Assembly (NCBI GenBank): GCA_035079385.1
Contig: JAVHKY010000027.1
Span: forward strand, 1,178,001-1,242,000
Direction of reading: 5' to 3'
DNA: 64,000 nucleotides
Source of the DNA: Aspidiotus rigidus
Taxonomy: Eukaryota > Arthropoda > Insecta > Hemiptera > Diaspididae
The translations under genes and the position numbers were made by a program. The notes beneath the pieces were generated by a model. It saw only the letters and a program-made list of their open reading frames with translations, was not told where the DNA came from and searched no databases. Shown here one piece after another: positions 10,245 to 22,626 of this stretch (the first letter of the stretch is position 1; each line of letters opens with the position of its first letter).

Positions 10245-11790
10245 CATTTATTTTATTTATACTTCCCCGGCTTGGCCAGGCTAGCGTTAATCGATGAGAA
10301 GGATAAACCACCTAGCTTGTCATTCTCTTGTCCGCTAGACAACGTTGGCAAACTTTTAGAGAGAGTGATAGCCATCAATCGATTCAAGAATTATTTGAAG
10401 GAAAGACGTATAATCTCAAGTATATTCAGTAAGTTTCCTAACTGAACATTGTGCATTATAGGCTGAAGAGAGAATCCGAGTCAGCAATAGTCATGCGTAA
10501 GTTTTGCGCAGCTATCAACCTCGACATTAGAAATGCGTTCAAACTCGACTCCATAGGAGAAGATATTGGAAGTCCTAATGGACGCAGAAATGCTCGCGTG
10601 CTTGCTTATAATGATCAGCAGCCATCTTAGTTGCCGAGAAATCCGAGCATAGACGTACACTGGCATAGTAAAGCGCCCAGTTATTTGTGGTGCGTCACAT
10701 TTAAATGATTTTCAAGGTGAAGTTGCTACCAGGTGTTAATGTCAAGCTTATCTGCTACGCGAGTGACACACACTCGTGGCATACACTGGCGAAACAACTG
10801 AAGCGATGGAGAGCGGGGTAAACCGGGCTCTGAAGGCAGTGACCCGTAAAATCGAGTCAGGCAGACTAGCAGACGGAGGCCATATTATTCACAACCGGTC
10901 GAAAATTTAGTTCACCCACCTTAGCCTGCAATGTATGGAAATCAAGACCAAGAAGGTAGTGAAGTACCTGGGCATCTGGTTTGATTCAAAGTTTAGTTTC
11001 AGACACCATTTCCTGATGACAGACGAAAAGTCGGGCAGGGTAGTTACATACCTAATATATTTGATGAGAAACCTAGGGAGGCCGAGAGAAGCAAGAAGAA
11101 GGATCATTATGAGCACTAACCTGTCGAGCCTCCTATATGGTACCACAGTATGGGTCGACTCAATGCAAATACGCTGGAGGCGAGAGGTGGTAAAGATCCA
11201 GAGCCGCGTTGAGTAGTGTTAGTGCCTATCGCACTGTCTTGACGGCAGCTCTTTGCATATCAGCACGCTCAGCACCAATTGAGCTCCTGGCTGAGGAGAG
11301 AGCGGTCATGTTCGAAGCGAAAAAGAAAACGACGACCGATCAAGAGGCTTTACGGGGCAAGCAGAAGGCCAGGCGCTCCTCGCTTGAGAAATAGAAAACA
11401 AGAATTGGTCAGAGTGAGCTGGGTAATTGGACGACCCGTGTGTTAATACGTGACCTTGATGAGTGCATGAACGGAGATCATGATCAGCTGAACTTTCACC
11501 TGAAGCAGGTGTTAAGCAGCTATGGCTGCTCCAAAAAGTACTTTCATGAGAAGTTGTTGAAATGCAATCAAAGGCAGGATAATGGACCACAGCACACCTG
11601 ATTTGAGTGTGAGACGGGGAAGCGTGAGCAGGGTAAGCTGAGTCAGTCTCTTCAAGAGATTGGTATAAATGAAGCGCTTACTTCGAGTAGCCAGGTAACC
11701 AATATGCCAGGTTCCGAAGAAGTATGGAACCAGGTGTCTGCATTTGCAACCACTATCACCTGGAATGGAACAGGCAAATGCAGAACCACA
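10245..11790 (+). mobile_element. R1-type non-LTR retrotransposon, 5'-truncated relic
   Basis: Reverse-transcriptase blocks appear in order but scattered over frames: P-LDNVGKLLERVI (10331-10372), LDIRNAF (10520-10540), KILEVLMDAE...ISSHLS (~10560-10630), the active-site block reduced to CYASDT (10753-10770, normally FADDT), and VKYLGIWFDSKFSF (~10960-11000). The C-terminal region follows: AYRTVLTAALCISARSAPIELLAEERA (11221-11307 region), the GCSKKYFHEKLL part of the zinc-binding tail (~11520-11560), then GSEEVWNQVSAFATTI (~11708-11760). Such elements copy themselves by target-primed reverse transcription. The GVPQGS motif is deleted and stops and frameshifts are frequent, so it is dead. No ORF1 or endonuclease is visible. 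Confidence 0.85.
10926..11216 (+). pseudogene. R1-type RT thumb region fragment
   Basis: The longest uninterrupted piece of the R1 relic, about 93 codons from 10935, with a few more in-frame codons upstream (THLSLQC). It reads through the YLGIWFD-type motif that follows the RT palm in R1-clade proteins and the SLLYGTTVWVD block typical of the thumb/connection. The next piece (SAYRTVLT...) is in another frame from about 11215, so a frameshift separates them. Confidence 0.8.
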
Positions 11791-11799
11791 CTATGGTCT

Positions 11800-14700
11800 A
11801 CACAACACATATGTACCATCCACGTACAGGTATGCAGGAAGACGATTGAGATTAACTTGAAGAAATAAGAAGAGACTCCAACAGCGATATACCATATCTG
11901 AGATGGTGTATAGTTGTGTGCTCTAAAGTTTTAAACAGTTGCTAGCGTTGCTTGGCGGTTGTCAAGGGAAAGACGGGGTTCGACGAGGCTATTATTTCAA
12001 CGTTGAAATTATACCTAAAAAGGTCGATTCCAGTGTTGGAGGAAACAAAATTAATGCGTACGCAACCCGCACCCTCTCCACTATAGTGGAAGGGTGGCGC
12101 TGCTCATGTGACAAAAGCGAACTCCCCGGCCTACTACGCCATTGATTCCTGGTCGTTAAAGGACGGAAATGAAATTTTCAAATGTGTAAAATAAAATATA
12201 CGCGAAAAAAATAGTGATAAGGTCGAATGCTATTCTATTTTTTTTTCTGTCCACAAGTATAATGAGGCTCACTTGTTTCATCATATAAAAATAGGCGTAT
12301 CACAAAATTTTATGAAATTAATCTAAATTGAAGGGCAAATAATCAAAAACTAACGAGAGAATTTCAACTGCTTTCATCTCCTCTGCTCTCCATGTAATAA
12401 TGGTATATTCTCTATGAAGTACCTTCGTATTCCATTATCAGAATCTACCGATATTCATATTGAAAAGTGAAAACGCGTACGTATCATTTTTTATTTTGTT
12501 AGATGAGCGTTAATGGGCACGATGGTACAATAGGTGCATAAATTTTCAGTTCATCGTGACTTGTGTTTTACGATAAGAGTTGATACGATTTATACTGTAA
12601 AAGCTTACGACGGATAGTTGTGAACATAGATTTGAGGGAGAGTCACTTTATACAATGCTGCACTAAGAGACTGATAATGGCTTTTACGCTCCAGCTTTTC
12701 TACTCTAATTTATAGAATCCCTCCCTCGACTCAGAAAGCGTTCAATATTTAATCGATCCATCCTCTTTTCTGGCGATTTACGTTTTTTAAACTCCGTGGA
12801 TCCATCTCAATTACTTTTGGTAGACCTAGGGGATACAATTTTCTGTTTTCAGCCTATCCGTTTTCTTAATGCACTCTCGTATAAAATATCTTCCGTGCTC
12901 GTAATCTTCGGCGACCAAATTGCACGGGTAGTCAACAAAATAACCTTCTGTTACTTTCCGTTAAAAAGTTTTTCAAAAATTCTTCCTCTTTCTAACGATA
13001 CTCACAATATTGATGAACAGTAATCGTTTTAAGGATTTAACCATAAATTCTACAGTTTCGAAAAGAGTATGATGTGAATAAGTAAAAAAAAAAAAAAACT
13101 TACCCACTTTGAATGATGGCGGTGAACACTCCAGCTGAGAACTGATATGGTATCTGTAACATACAGATGAGGAAAAGACGATAAAATTAAATCTTGTAGA
13201 TGTGCTGCGTATTTAGTCAAAATTGACGTGTAATTATAAAATGAAACCGGCGAGAAATAGTTTCGTCCAGCAGTACTGGTGCGGTGGGCCGCATGTTGAT
13301 TAAGAACCTGCGTGGGCTTGATACTTCTTTTCTGCGCTCAAAGTTCCATCCTGGTTAACTGGAATACGTAGCCGGTATCGCGGGAACCGTTATTATCGAG
13401 TAGGATATTAATAGTAAATTAAAATCGGACGTTAGTCTTATCAATAACATTCTCCAGAGACCATCATCCCATCTTCTATTTTCTCTCTCTCATCGTTCTT
13501 GAATTGTAACTTTTTTGTTAGGGAGAAGGAAGATAATAAGAAAGGAAGGGAGGGTTTCTACGATACTCGTATCGAAAAGATTTTAAAAACTGCACGGCAA
13601 ATGCGAAACGGAGGAAGCCTAGGGAATGCTTCATCTAATCCGGATAGTGCAGGCTTTCGTCTACTACATATTATATTGTTACGGCTGAATTCTAACTTTT
13701 TTCTCATTTTTTTGTTGCTATATTATTAAATTTTATTAAATACTCGAAACATAAAATTACGAAACAATATCAGTATTGGAGTAACGATGAAGGATATTTA
13801 TGAGCGTATTCTGGAAGAATCTCGAGTGAGCTCTCATCATTTGGTACATACTCGTATTTTTCATTCATTCGGCTTTTACGATAACACGCTTACTTTTCCT
13901 TGGTTTTTCCCTAAGTATAAAACTACCATGAGTAATTTCCCGAAATAATATAAACTTACGTCTCGTAAAAAAATGATATAATTTTTAAAAACGAAGAGTT
14001 TCATTGGTTTTCAAATATGAACAGTTTTCAAAGTTGCTTCTGAATACGGTCTGATTGGTTGAACAATATAATATGACTTTAATTTTAGTGGTATACTGAC
14101 AGGAGAGGGTAATTTGGGAACAACCCCCAGGAACTGAAATACTTGCTTTGAAATTTCATCCAAGTCTGCTCAAAACTTCCCCAGAAAAATTTTCTCGCTC
14201 AAGATCCTCCCAGGAAAATGTTCTTGTTCAAACTCAAAACGTCATAATATGTATTTCGAAAATTGAAAATTATTAAATTATTAGATTACATGAAGATTCT
14301 CGTGACAGGTTTTGAAATTATACAACTGAACTAGCAATCTTTGTTACTTGAATGAAATAACACATTAGGAACCGTCTCATCTCAAAATCTCCAAATGGAA
14401 CCTGTTTCATTGGAGGACAGTTGAGGAAAATGTCCATTGCCTATTTTCGTTGGTCTCGAGAAGACCGTTGGCTTCGGAAAAGTGTCATTTAGGAAAATTT
14501 AAGGGAACCCTGAGAAAATTGCGGGAACTTCGAGTACTAATGACAGGGTATGGAAGGAGAGTTCGCGAAGAAAATTTAATATGTAGTTCGAAAATTGACA
14601 GTTTTCCAATTTCTCAGAGTAGATCAGAAAATATTTTTTCAAATCCCCTCGCCTTCTCAACAATTCGTCGAAATGACGGGGGGGGGGGGGGGGAACCAAG

Positions 14701-17040
14701 TATTTTTTTCAAATAACAGGAGCAAAACTCTAAACAATTCCTACAACAGTGCTGTTTATGTCAGAAAGCTTGAGGACAGGGTCTACTAACGAAAGTATAA
14801 TTTTGCGAAAATACCTACTTCAGGAACTTTTTGACTTACTTTAGAGATTCTGAAAAATTTAAGCCGTCCGAGTCATAAATATAAGTGCTGGGGAGGTAAC
14901 TTTCAAAGGTTTTGACCTTCTTCGCTACATTATATAAAGAGAGGGAGATTTGGAAGAATTTTGATTATTATGAGGGGCCTTGGAAGAATTCTGACCGAAT
15001 AATCGATCAACACCTTTTCTTTTGCAACACCAACATTCTTCGAAAATTTCGGCCCAACTCATCGCTCCGTTCGTGAATCCAAATCTCATTTCTCAAGATA
15101 GCAGCTATTTTTCCTTCTGCTTTTGAGTCAAGATTTCCCCCAAGTCCATAATCTCTACAAGTTTGAGCCAAAAATTTTCGTGATTACGTCCTGATACGCG
15201 CTCAAAATATTCCCAGATTTTTCTTCTATGGGATTCATATTCCTAACGTTTTCTCGAGGAGTACACCCCAACAAAAACATAAGGAGATTCTCAACCCAAT
15301 CGTGTGACTAAATTAAGAATTATAATAATCATAAGATACTACTCAGAAATACTTTAAAACAAGAATGTTTCTGCGTGGCTTCATCTTTTCTGTACGTATG
15401 TTCAAAAAGAATAATTTTCCGGTATCCGGCGAAAAATTACTGAGAAGTCATTAGCGATTTTGTAAATTGGTTACTGTACGATGAAATTTTCAACTCACGT
15501 ACGTTGAGAAATTACGTGAATGTATGTGAAGTTTCTCGGTCATGCCGCGCCGTCTTCGCTATCTAATAACTTTACCAAAAGTGGGAATTTTTTGCCAGCA
15601 TGGAGGTGGTCTTCGTTTTTTACGAAGGCGTTTCTGTCTGCCGTTCACTCGACTATCGTGTTATTCACCTACAATTTGTTTAAGGATGTAGAACTATGAC
15701 ACGCTTAGTTCAATCATCGAAAGGGAAAACCATGATGAAAAATAGCGTCATGCACAACTTATTTCACGATGATTCAGAAAAAAAAAATTAACTGCAGTTT
15801 ACTGATTAATTATTATTCCCTGAGAAGATTACACACAATCAAATTAGATATTAATTTTAATAATTTTTTCAATTTGTAAAGTGATCTCTTGAGTCGGAGA
15901 CTCATTCAAATGAGTTAAATTTTTTACTGCACTAATTCAAATTTTTCGAAAATCTTGAATCTTCGCAGGACTCAAATCATCAAAATGGAGAATAAAATGA
16001 CAAGTGACGTCCGACTCGTACGCGAGATTCCAAAATTCGTGTATTTTCCGCTGTTCCATGAATTATGATTCCACCCCTATCTTAAATAATATAGTATCAC
16101 TAAATTAATTGAAATAATAGCCTACGGGATTGAAGAATTGCAGATCATTCAAAGCTCATTCCGGCTATTCAAAATTTTCTCTCGTCGTAATACCATTTTC
16201 TCATCCCTGGCAGAATAGAAACGAACCAAAATATGCATATACGAACGCTTTCACAAAGTCACATCTTACATCGTCAAACCATCAAAAATTTTAGGATCGA
16301 TAATGTACACATTGCAGCACTCGATGAATACCTACCCCAAATTAATGCCTGTACCGAAAAGAGGAAAAAGGAAAAAGAGTTCGCAATACCACCCCAAGTC
16401 AAAGTTTAGATACGTACATCGGAAGAATAAGTATGCAGAAGAAATGGAAAAAGCAAGGGCTTATGAAAGAGTTGTTCCAAACTGTTTATACAATCAAAAA
16501 TAATATTAAAGATTAGGATTCTCTACGTACTCGTTGAGCGGCTCGAGAAGATTATATACCTACAATGTCATTTCTTTTTTCATATCACACCAAGAGAACT
16601 TCGTAAAAAGGATAAAATCAAGTGAGCACGCTATTTCGACGAAAATAACAACGCGATATAAATGAGTGAATGTTCACGACCTCCAGAACATACGAACTAT
16701 AGTGACGATCAAAATTACGAATATTGTACCACTGATACGGTATTAATACTTTCATAATGAACGCTACTATTTGAGAATGTAAACGTGAGCATTCATACAA
16801 GTACCTAAAGAGGGCATGATTTCGGTTATTCGGCGAAAACTAAAATCTTTCAATTATCGTTTTATATTCGTAATTTAGATAAGAGTTCCAACGAGAAAGA
16901 CAATGTAAAAAAATAATTATTAGTTCTTCAAATCTGAATAGAATAAAAGTAAACGTGCGTTATCGGCAACAAAGAACTTTCGGATGCGTCGAAAACATGT
17001 TTTTTATACATTCCTTTGGTGAGAGTGTGCAATAAAAAAC
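11800..17040. other. No gene recognised; small hairpin and homopolymer runs
   Basis: Mostly unique-looking AT-rich DNA. A short perfect-stem hairpin (CACCCTCTCCACTATAGTGG..AGGGTG) sits at about 12068-12098. A 16-G run at 14678-14693 could form a G-quadruplex. The open frames at 14450-14789 surround that run and look spurious, as does the basic 66-codon frame at 16303-16503. Confidence 0.35.
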
Positions 17041-17041
17041 T

Positions 17042-17345
17042 CACGGGTTTTTTAACGGAGTCAAACGAGGGGAGGCAAGGAACCTGTTTTATGGGGCACG
17101 TGGGACTCCAAAAACGTTAGGTAACAGATTACATAGTTGTAATCCGGGTATTCTTGAAGTTATACGATTCATAGTTGGTAAGAAGTAGGAAAATAATCAA
17201 ATTTTGATCCTTTAGTTGTCAGGAAATAGTAACTTAAAGGGAGCTATATTTCAGGTTATATGTACCAGTCTCCGAGGTATATACGGTAGGAGGGGGACTT
17301 AGAAAATTTTTGAGGTCCGAGCTTCGATAATCGGACGGTCAGGTT
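17042..17345 (+). repeat. Family A/B repeat fragment
   Basis: ACTCACGGGTTTTTTAACGG, AGGAACCTGTTTTATGGGGC and ACGTGGGACTCC match the block at 18363-18435 in the same orientation, about 1.3 kb apart. A B unit (GGTAGGAGGGGGACTTAG) follows at ~17285, with CAGGTTGCCTGTTAA at ~17340. Confidence 0.6.
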
Positions 17346-17490
17346 GCCTGTTAAAAGATGAAACGAATAAAGTAGTTCACCATTGAGAATGAATATGAGC
17401 GGATTTCTAGGTTCATACAACAATAAGTTATCGACAATGTGTAAGCGTATAATGCATGAGTTCTAATGAAGACAGTTATACAGGGTCAGA

Positions 17491-17928
17491 TTGATGGGTT
17501 ACAGAGGGCGGACGAAAGGGGCGAAATTTTCAAGTGTTCCATGTTCCAAACAAAACTCTCAGAACTGGTTTATGGGAGTCTCTTATTCTCTCTCTTCCCT
17601 AAATCAGCTGCACTCTCTGGTCCACCTGAGCTCTTACCAATATAGCTTGGTTCAGACCTCTACATTGTTGATAGGGTTCCTTTATTTTTTCGTCTCCCAT
17701 GTAGAACCCCCGGAGGAAATTCGAATTCTACGATGCCACCACTCAATCCCCCCCCCCCAAAGAACGGCAAAACCTTGCGAGGCTACCCCGATCCTCGTCT
17801 TGAAGATGACAACACCTAGACCTCTCCATCTCGTGTTGAAGAACATACAGTTAACTGTAGATTACATTGAGCCTAAGGTAGAGTATAATATGATATTAGG
17901 CCCATGCAATAGACTACTTTTATACTAA
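17491..17928 (+). CDS. Unidentified 145-codon ORF between repeat copies
   Basis: Open from ATG at 17491, in locally higher GC and including a C-run at ~17748. One hydrophobic stretch lies around residues 60-70 (LLIGFLYFF). No domain is recognised. Because it lies between two copies of the A/B repeat in a repeat-rich block, it may be part of a larger non-autonomous element or simply a chance frame. Confidence 0.15.
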   Translation: MMGYRGRTKGAKFSSVPCSKQNSQNWFMGVSYSLSSLNQLHSLVHLSSYQYSLVQTSTLLIGFLYFFVSHVEPPEEIRILRCHHSIPPPQRTAKPCEATPILVLKMTTPRPLHLVLKNIQLTVDYIEPKVEYNMILGPCNRLLLY

Positions 17929-18362
17929 CAGCATTTTGAAACGGTTTTATAACTAGCTCAGGTTTGTACTAGGTCTAGGCCTCTTTCATACTATAGGCTT
18001 ATAGGCTTTTCTATATAGTTAGCTTAGCATAAGGAGCATGAGGTATAATATACTCTGAGAGCTTATGAGCCTCACATACAGTGTAGTAGACTTACATTAG
18101 ACAAAAAATGAAGGCGAACGAGCGGAGGAATTGAGACTTTGAGAGTTAGTTATACAGCCAAAGGTATACCCCAAGACACAGTGAGCTTGATATATAGTAT
18201 ACACAGTATACTAGAACTAGAGCGAACGAGCAGAGCGACATTTAAAAAGGTATGAAACGTGATCTATATATTTATTTGGCTTCGCCAAGGAATTTCATTT
18301 CAATCCTTTCAAGTAGGTCAAGGGCACGCCACTTTAAGACGACATCAGACCCAGAGAGAAAA

Positions 18363-18665
18363 AAAACTCACGTGTTCTTTAACGGAGTTGAACGAGGAGT
18401 GGTAGGAAACCTGATTTATGGGGCACGTGGGATCTGAAAAATGTAGGTCGTGGAGCTTTATACAATAGGATGAGAATTCGATAAAAACTGACCCATGACG
18501 TCATCAGATTGTGACGTCACAATGCTGACCTATGACGTTATCAAACTGTAACGTCACAGGCTATATATATACATATGATAGGAGGAGGACTTGGAAAATT
18601 GTCCAGCTCCGTGCTTTGCCGGACGATTTTTCCGAAAACCCTCCCGATAATACAGGTTCCCGGTT
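18363..18665 (+). repeat. Family A/B repeat with clustered TGACGTCA sites
   Basis: Second copy of the AACGGAGT..AACGAGG..GGAAACCTGATTTATGGGGC block. It is followed by two exact TGACGTCA palindromes (18496-18503, 18512-18519) and two near matches (18533-18540 and about 18549-18556), then a B unit and an inverse terminus ending CAGGTTCCCGG (~18651). Confidence 0.6.
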
Positions 18666-18839
18666 AATAGTAGTCGTATTGACTGAAAAAATGATCGAAA
18701 TCAACTAGTTTACTTTTTTTAGTTACTTTGACCCTGTCTTAGGTCAGTTTTGACTAAATTTTTAAGCAGTTTGACTGAATTATACAGTCCTTAACTGAAG
18801 GATCCAGTTGAACTAACTGAAAGAACCAACCGACAAAAG

Positions 18840-19200
18840 AAAGTATGGTTCATCTCAAGTACACCACACCCATATTAATCTAAGTACGGGGATTAGATAG
18901 CCTATCTCACAGTTCACCACGTCTATATTAGGTCATTCAAAACGAGGGCGAACAAGAGGAGTAAGTGAGCCCCTCGTAAGTAGGACAGCTCAAAATTCAG
19001 TATACCAAGAACGAATGACTGAGCTAGATAGTTTTATCTTCAGTACACTCTATATATTAGTACAAAAACGCCCGTACGCCTCTGTTAGAAAAATTCACAA
19101 GCTAGGCGATGATTTCATGAGGTCATCTATTAGTAGACATAGAACATGACCTTCATTTATTTGGCTCTGTCAGAAAATCTCTCTTTTTATTTTTTCTTAG
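18840..19200 (+). repeat. Dispersed repeat C, copy 1
   Basis: Matches the reverse complement of about 26790-27060: GTACACCAC.CC.ATATTA.TCTAAG, ACGCCTCTGT.AG.AAAATTCACA, GATGATTTCAT and TTATTTGGCTCTG.CAGA blocks in the same order. A shorter related piece (GTATGAAACGTGAT...TTATTTGGCTTCG) is at 18249-18290. No coding capacity recognised. Confidence 0.6.
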
Positions 19201-19209
19201 TGGAGGATT

Positions 19210-21035
19210 GAAAATTTTGGCCTCGTAAATCCTTCCTTCACAACTCTAGCAAATGAATATTTTCGCGTCAAAATAAAGGCTCGGCCGAGCTCCTGGAATC
19301 TCTCTAAGTCTTGGTTGACTCAGTGATTTAGAATCCGAATGGAAATGGTTGATGACTTCCTCGACCGGTGATTGGCCTTCATTGTTAACTGGTATACAAA
19401 GTGTGGTCGTTATTGTAAATTTTTTCAAATCATAGCTTCGTTTTATGTCTTCGAAAATGTCACGAAATAAAACAACCGTTCAAACAATTACTAGAGATAT
19501 AAATTATCGAAAGGTCAACTTTCTCCCTCGCTCAATTTTGAATATTTTCGACTCAACTTTAGTTCCTGTGACAAAAAAAGATACGTGGTGCAACGAGACG
19601 AACGATAAGGAATTTTCAAGACGAAGTATTTTGACCTATTAATTTTTCCGCAGTCGACGAAAAGTTTCTGAATATTTAATCATCGCGCACGATAGTCGTC
19701 ATAAAATTCTTATCCCGAGATATAGTGGAATACTTTAACTCGGGTATTTCTGTTCTCTTCGCGAGAAGGAAAAACAAAAGGAAAATATTTCGTCGAGCTG
19801 CGAAGAAGCTTTCAAAGTGCAGCCTCCAAAAGGTAGCTCAATAATATTTTTGCTAATTTCGCGTCGCCCTACACCCGCTAAAATAGATCGAACCTGAATT
19901 CAGTCATCCGTGCTAAAGTGAGCTAATGTGTGTACAATATATTGAAATCTTCATCTCGAACCACGTTCACATAAAGAGAAAAATCTCGCTGATTCTACAC
20001 CTTTTTCGCGCGAAAATTTCTTTACGTTCTCGGTATACGCGATGCTATCTCAGTTGGGTAATACCGTAGACCGTCCTAGATGATAAAATATGTATCAAAG
20101 GTTTTTGGATGGTGATAATAGATCGTATGCATATGTATTTACAAAATTATATTGAGGTCAAGAATCTAAAACGATGAACCTACTACCCGTATTTTCACCC
20201 TCGCGCGATATTTTCTTTCCCCCGTGTGATATTCCACCATTTTCGCGCGTATCGATGGCGCAGTCTATCGCGTACATATAAACGAGCGTTATAAATAATA
20301 AAACAGGGATTATCGCACGCTAAACTTACGACGTGACGCTGACCTTGATTTCATGGCTCTTAATCAATACAGGAACACGCCAATAACTGTACAGTATCAG
20401 TACACAAAATAATGGTACCCGTATATTACATACTATAATTTATTATTATTCTGCGGAAGTTGGAAAAAGTCGCAACGACTTTGAATGCTTACTCATAATT
20501 TATTATTGCATTTTCTAGTCATCGATGATCTGTACTCGCGAAATGAGAATTCGCGTCGATTTTCAATAGGTTTATACTTAAGTCGATAGTATGACCCATC
20601 ATACATTTGCCTCGAAAATTTTTTGCGATTGTTCGCGCACAACTACTATAATGTAATTTGAGATTAAAGAAATGAATTGGCTGTGCGAGAGTAGATTGGA
20701 AGATTCTGGAGAAAAAAGAACGAATCGGGATAAAGGAGTAGCGATATTCGGCAAAGTTATACTGTAGACAAATGCGTTAGTGAAGAGGGTGGTTGCAAGG
20801 TTTGTTCACATTTCAACAGGGAACCTATATTTTATGGGGGTCATTAAAGGAAAATGTCCGCCGTCCTTCCAGAAAATTGTGGTTCCGCGAGGACGGTTGT
20901 CATACGTTCTCAATCAATATAGTCAATGAAAGCGTCCCGCGAACACAGAAACTGCGAGTTGTGTCCGAACATACATAAGTAAGATGGTAGTTTCAAATTT
21001 AATAAGAGATGGAAGGATCTTGATGAACCATGTCA
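19210..21035. other. No gene recognised
   Basis: CpG-containing, unique-looking DNA. At ~20816-20835 a single family A terminus (CAGGGAACCTATATTTTATG) lies in an otherwise unrecognised stretch. Confidence 0.35.
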
Positions 21036-21039
21036 AATA

Positions 21040-21560
21040 CCGATTTGGTTTCGCCCAATGTCGACAACAAATCAACCCAAAATGACAGGAAGTCGACTCA
21101 AAATCGGCCGCTCATTTTCGTCGACGTCAAAATTGAATCGATTCCCGGTATTATGGATTGATATCGACTGAAAGTCAACTTTGGATTTAGGTCAATTATT
21201 TGTCGCACTAGTTGGCATAGACTTGTAAGCGACGCGACGTCAAAATTTTATAAATCTCAAGTACACTATTTCATAAGTTTCAGAATGAAGGTTATAAGAG
21301 GAGCAACACTTGATTCAGATCGACATTGATAGGTCGATTCAAAGTCAATCAGCAAACATCACCAGAGAACTACGGATATATGTAGTTGAAATCGATTCAA
21401 TAGAGAACATCGATAGATTTAAAAAAATTTGGTGGAGAATTTGACTCGAAATTGACCTGAAATCGACGCGTCAATATCTCCGACCATGACCACGAAAGAA
21501 ACAAATTCTCGGTCAATTTGAAGTCGATTATTGGTCGATCAAAAATTGAGATCAAATCGA
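21040..21560 (-). repeat. GTCGA-rich repeat, copy 2 (inverted, partial)
   Basis: Dense GTCGA motifs. The block CAACCCAAAATGACAGGAAG, TCGACTCAAAATCGG...GTCGACGTCA aligns with the reverse complement of 6470-6540, so this copy is inverted relative to 5615-6590. It abuts the Jockey ORF1 relic on its right. Confidence 0.6.
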
Positions 21561-21582
21561 CGATCAAACACAACTTGCCTGA

Positions 21583-22626
21583 CGCGTTGCTACCACCGAC
21601 ATTGATGATATTGCTGTTGAGCTGGAAACTGCGAATTACAGAGTGGTGAACACTATTAACAACGCTTTAAGGATAAACATATCACAATTTGGCTACCACT
21701 ATGCAAAGTCGACCTCAAAGTGAGTGACAACAATAGAGATATTTACAATATTACCAACCTAGGTCACTGTCAAATTACTGTTGAGCCTCCAAAAAAAGGC
21801 TAGAACTCCGCTCCAGTGTAACCGGTGTCATCAGGACTATGGGCACTCAGTCAATTATTGCACGACAACTCCGAGATGAGTCAGGTGTGGAGTGCCCATC
21901 TGCATACCGAGAGTGAGGTACCAAAATCCACCCCATCAAAATGTTTTAACTGCAAAAGTAACCATAGGGGGCGTCCATAAATTACGTGAGGCATTTTTTT
22001 TTTGGGAGGGGAGGGGGTCCAGCCAAGTCTCACCAAAACTCACGTGAGGGAGGGGTGCCGACAGACCTCACGTAATTTTTTTCTCACACAAATACATTCT
22101 AAAATATTGCTAAACTGGGCTTCAATTTAATAAAAACTAGTTCTTTTTGAATAGGTACAAAATGTGATCAAGAAAATTACGTTTTTTTAATAGATAAATG
22201 CGATTAAGCACAGATAAACGTATTTAAAGCAAAAATATACATTTCGGAAAATCTCACGCGTGATAAGAGGGGGGAGGGAGGGGGTCAAGGCAAATCTCAC
22301 GATATCTCACCAAAGGGGGAGGAGGGGTCGAAAAATCACAAAAATCGCCTCACGTAATTTATGGACGCCCCCATACAGCAAACTATAAAGGTTGCTTGTA
22401 CAAAAAATCAAAACTTTCAGCACATGAACCACCTAGAACATTTCAATCCACCCGCTGACTTGTCAACGTCAATGATTTTCCTTATGCTGCTGCTGTTCCT
22501 GCATCCCAAGAGACCGGTACTACCTCCGAACAAGATGAAAATCGAACGCAACCTCCAGCGATTAAATTGACCCAGACTGAAACATCCCAAACCCTTGATC
22601 TGCTGAAAAGCCCAGCTCCTTCATAG
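21583..22626 (+). pseudogene. Jockey ORF1 (Gag-like, CCHC zinc knuckles), broken
   Basis: Read across frame changes, this gives IDDIAVELETANYRVVNTINN, then DNNRDIYNITNLGHCQITVEPPKK, then QCNRCHQDYGH-SVNYC (first Cys 21817), RCVRCG, and CFNCKSNH (from 21942). After the MITE the frame resumes as TANYKGCLYKK and runs to a stop at 22624 (a TGA interrupts near 22460). This is the three-knuckle nucleic-acid-binding region of Jockey ORF1 proteins. The first knuckle has one extra residue between Cys2 and His. In an active element the protein coats the element RNA. Confidence 0.85.
21967..22372. mobile_element. 406-bp MITE with perfect 26-bp terminal inverted repeats
   Basis: It begins GGGGGCGTCCATAAATTACG (26 bp in all, to TGAGGC at 21992) and ends with the exact inverse. 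The direct flanks are ATA (21964-21966) and ATA (22373-22375). Removing the element and one ATA restores the zinc-knuckle codons SNH-TANYKGC, which fixes both breakpoints. A 3-bp ATA duplication is the simplest reading, but 2-bp AT or TA cannot be excluded. The interior is G-rich on one side, repeats CTCACGT motifs, and has no ORF. Similar termini are, to my knowledge, common in arthropod genomes. I do not assign the superfamily. Confidence 0.9.

Noticed and set aside
13611..13640. GGAGGAAGCCTAGGGAATGC resembling the Penelope linker (GGAGGCTCACTAGGAAATGC)
   Set aside because: The match is only ~20 bases and surrounding sequence does not align.
14450..14789. Overlapping 64-88-codon ORFs on both strands
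   Set aside because: They are held open partly by the 16-G run; no domain and mutually overlapping frames.
16303..16503. Basic 66-codon ORF (KRGKRKKSSQYHPKSK)
   Set aside because: Low complexity, short, no family or splice context to support it.
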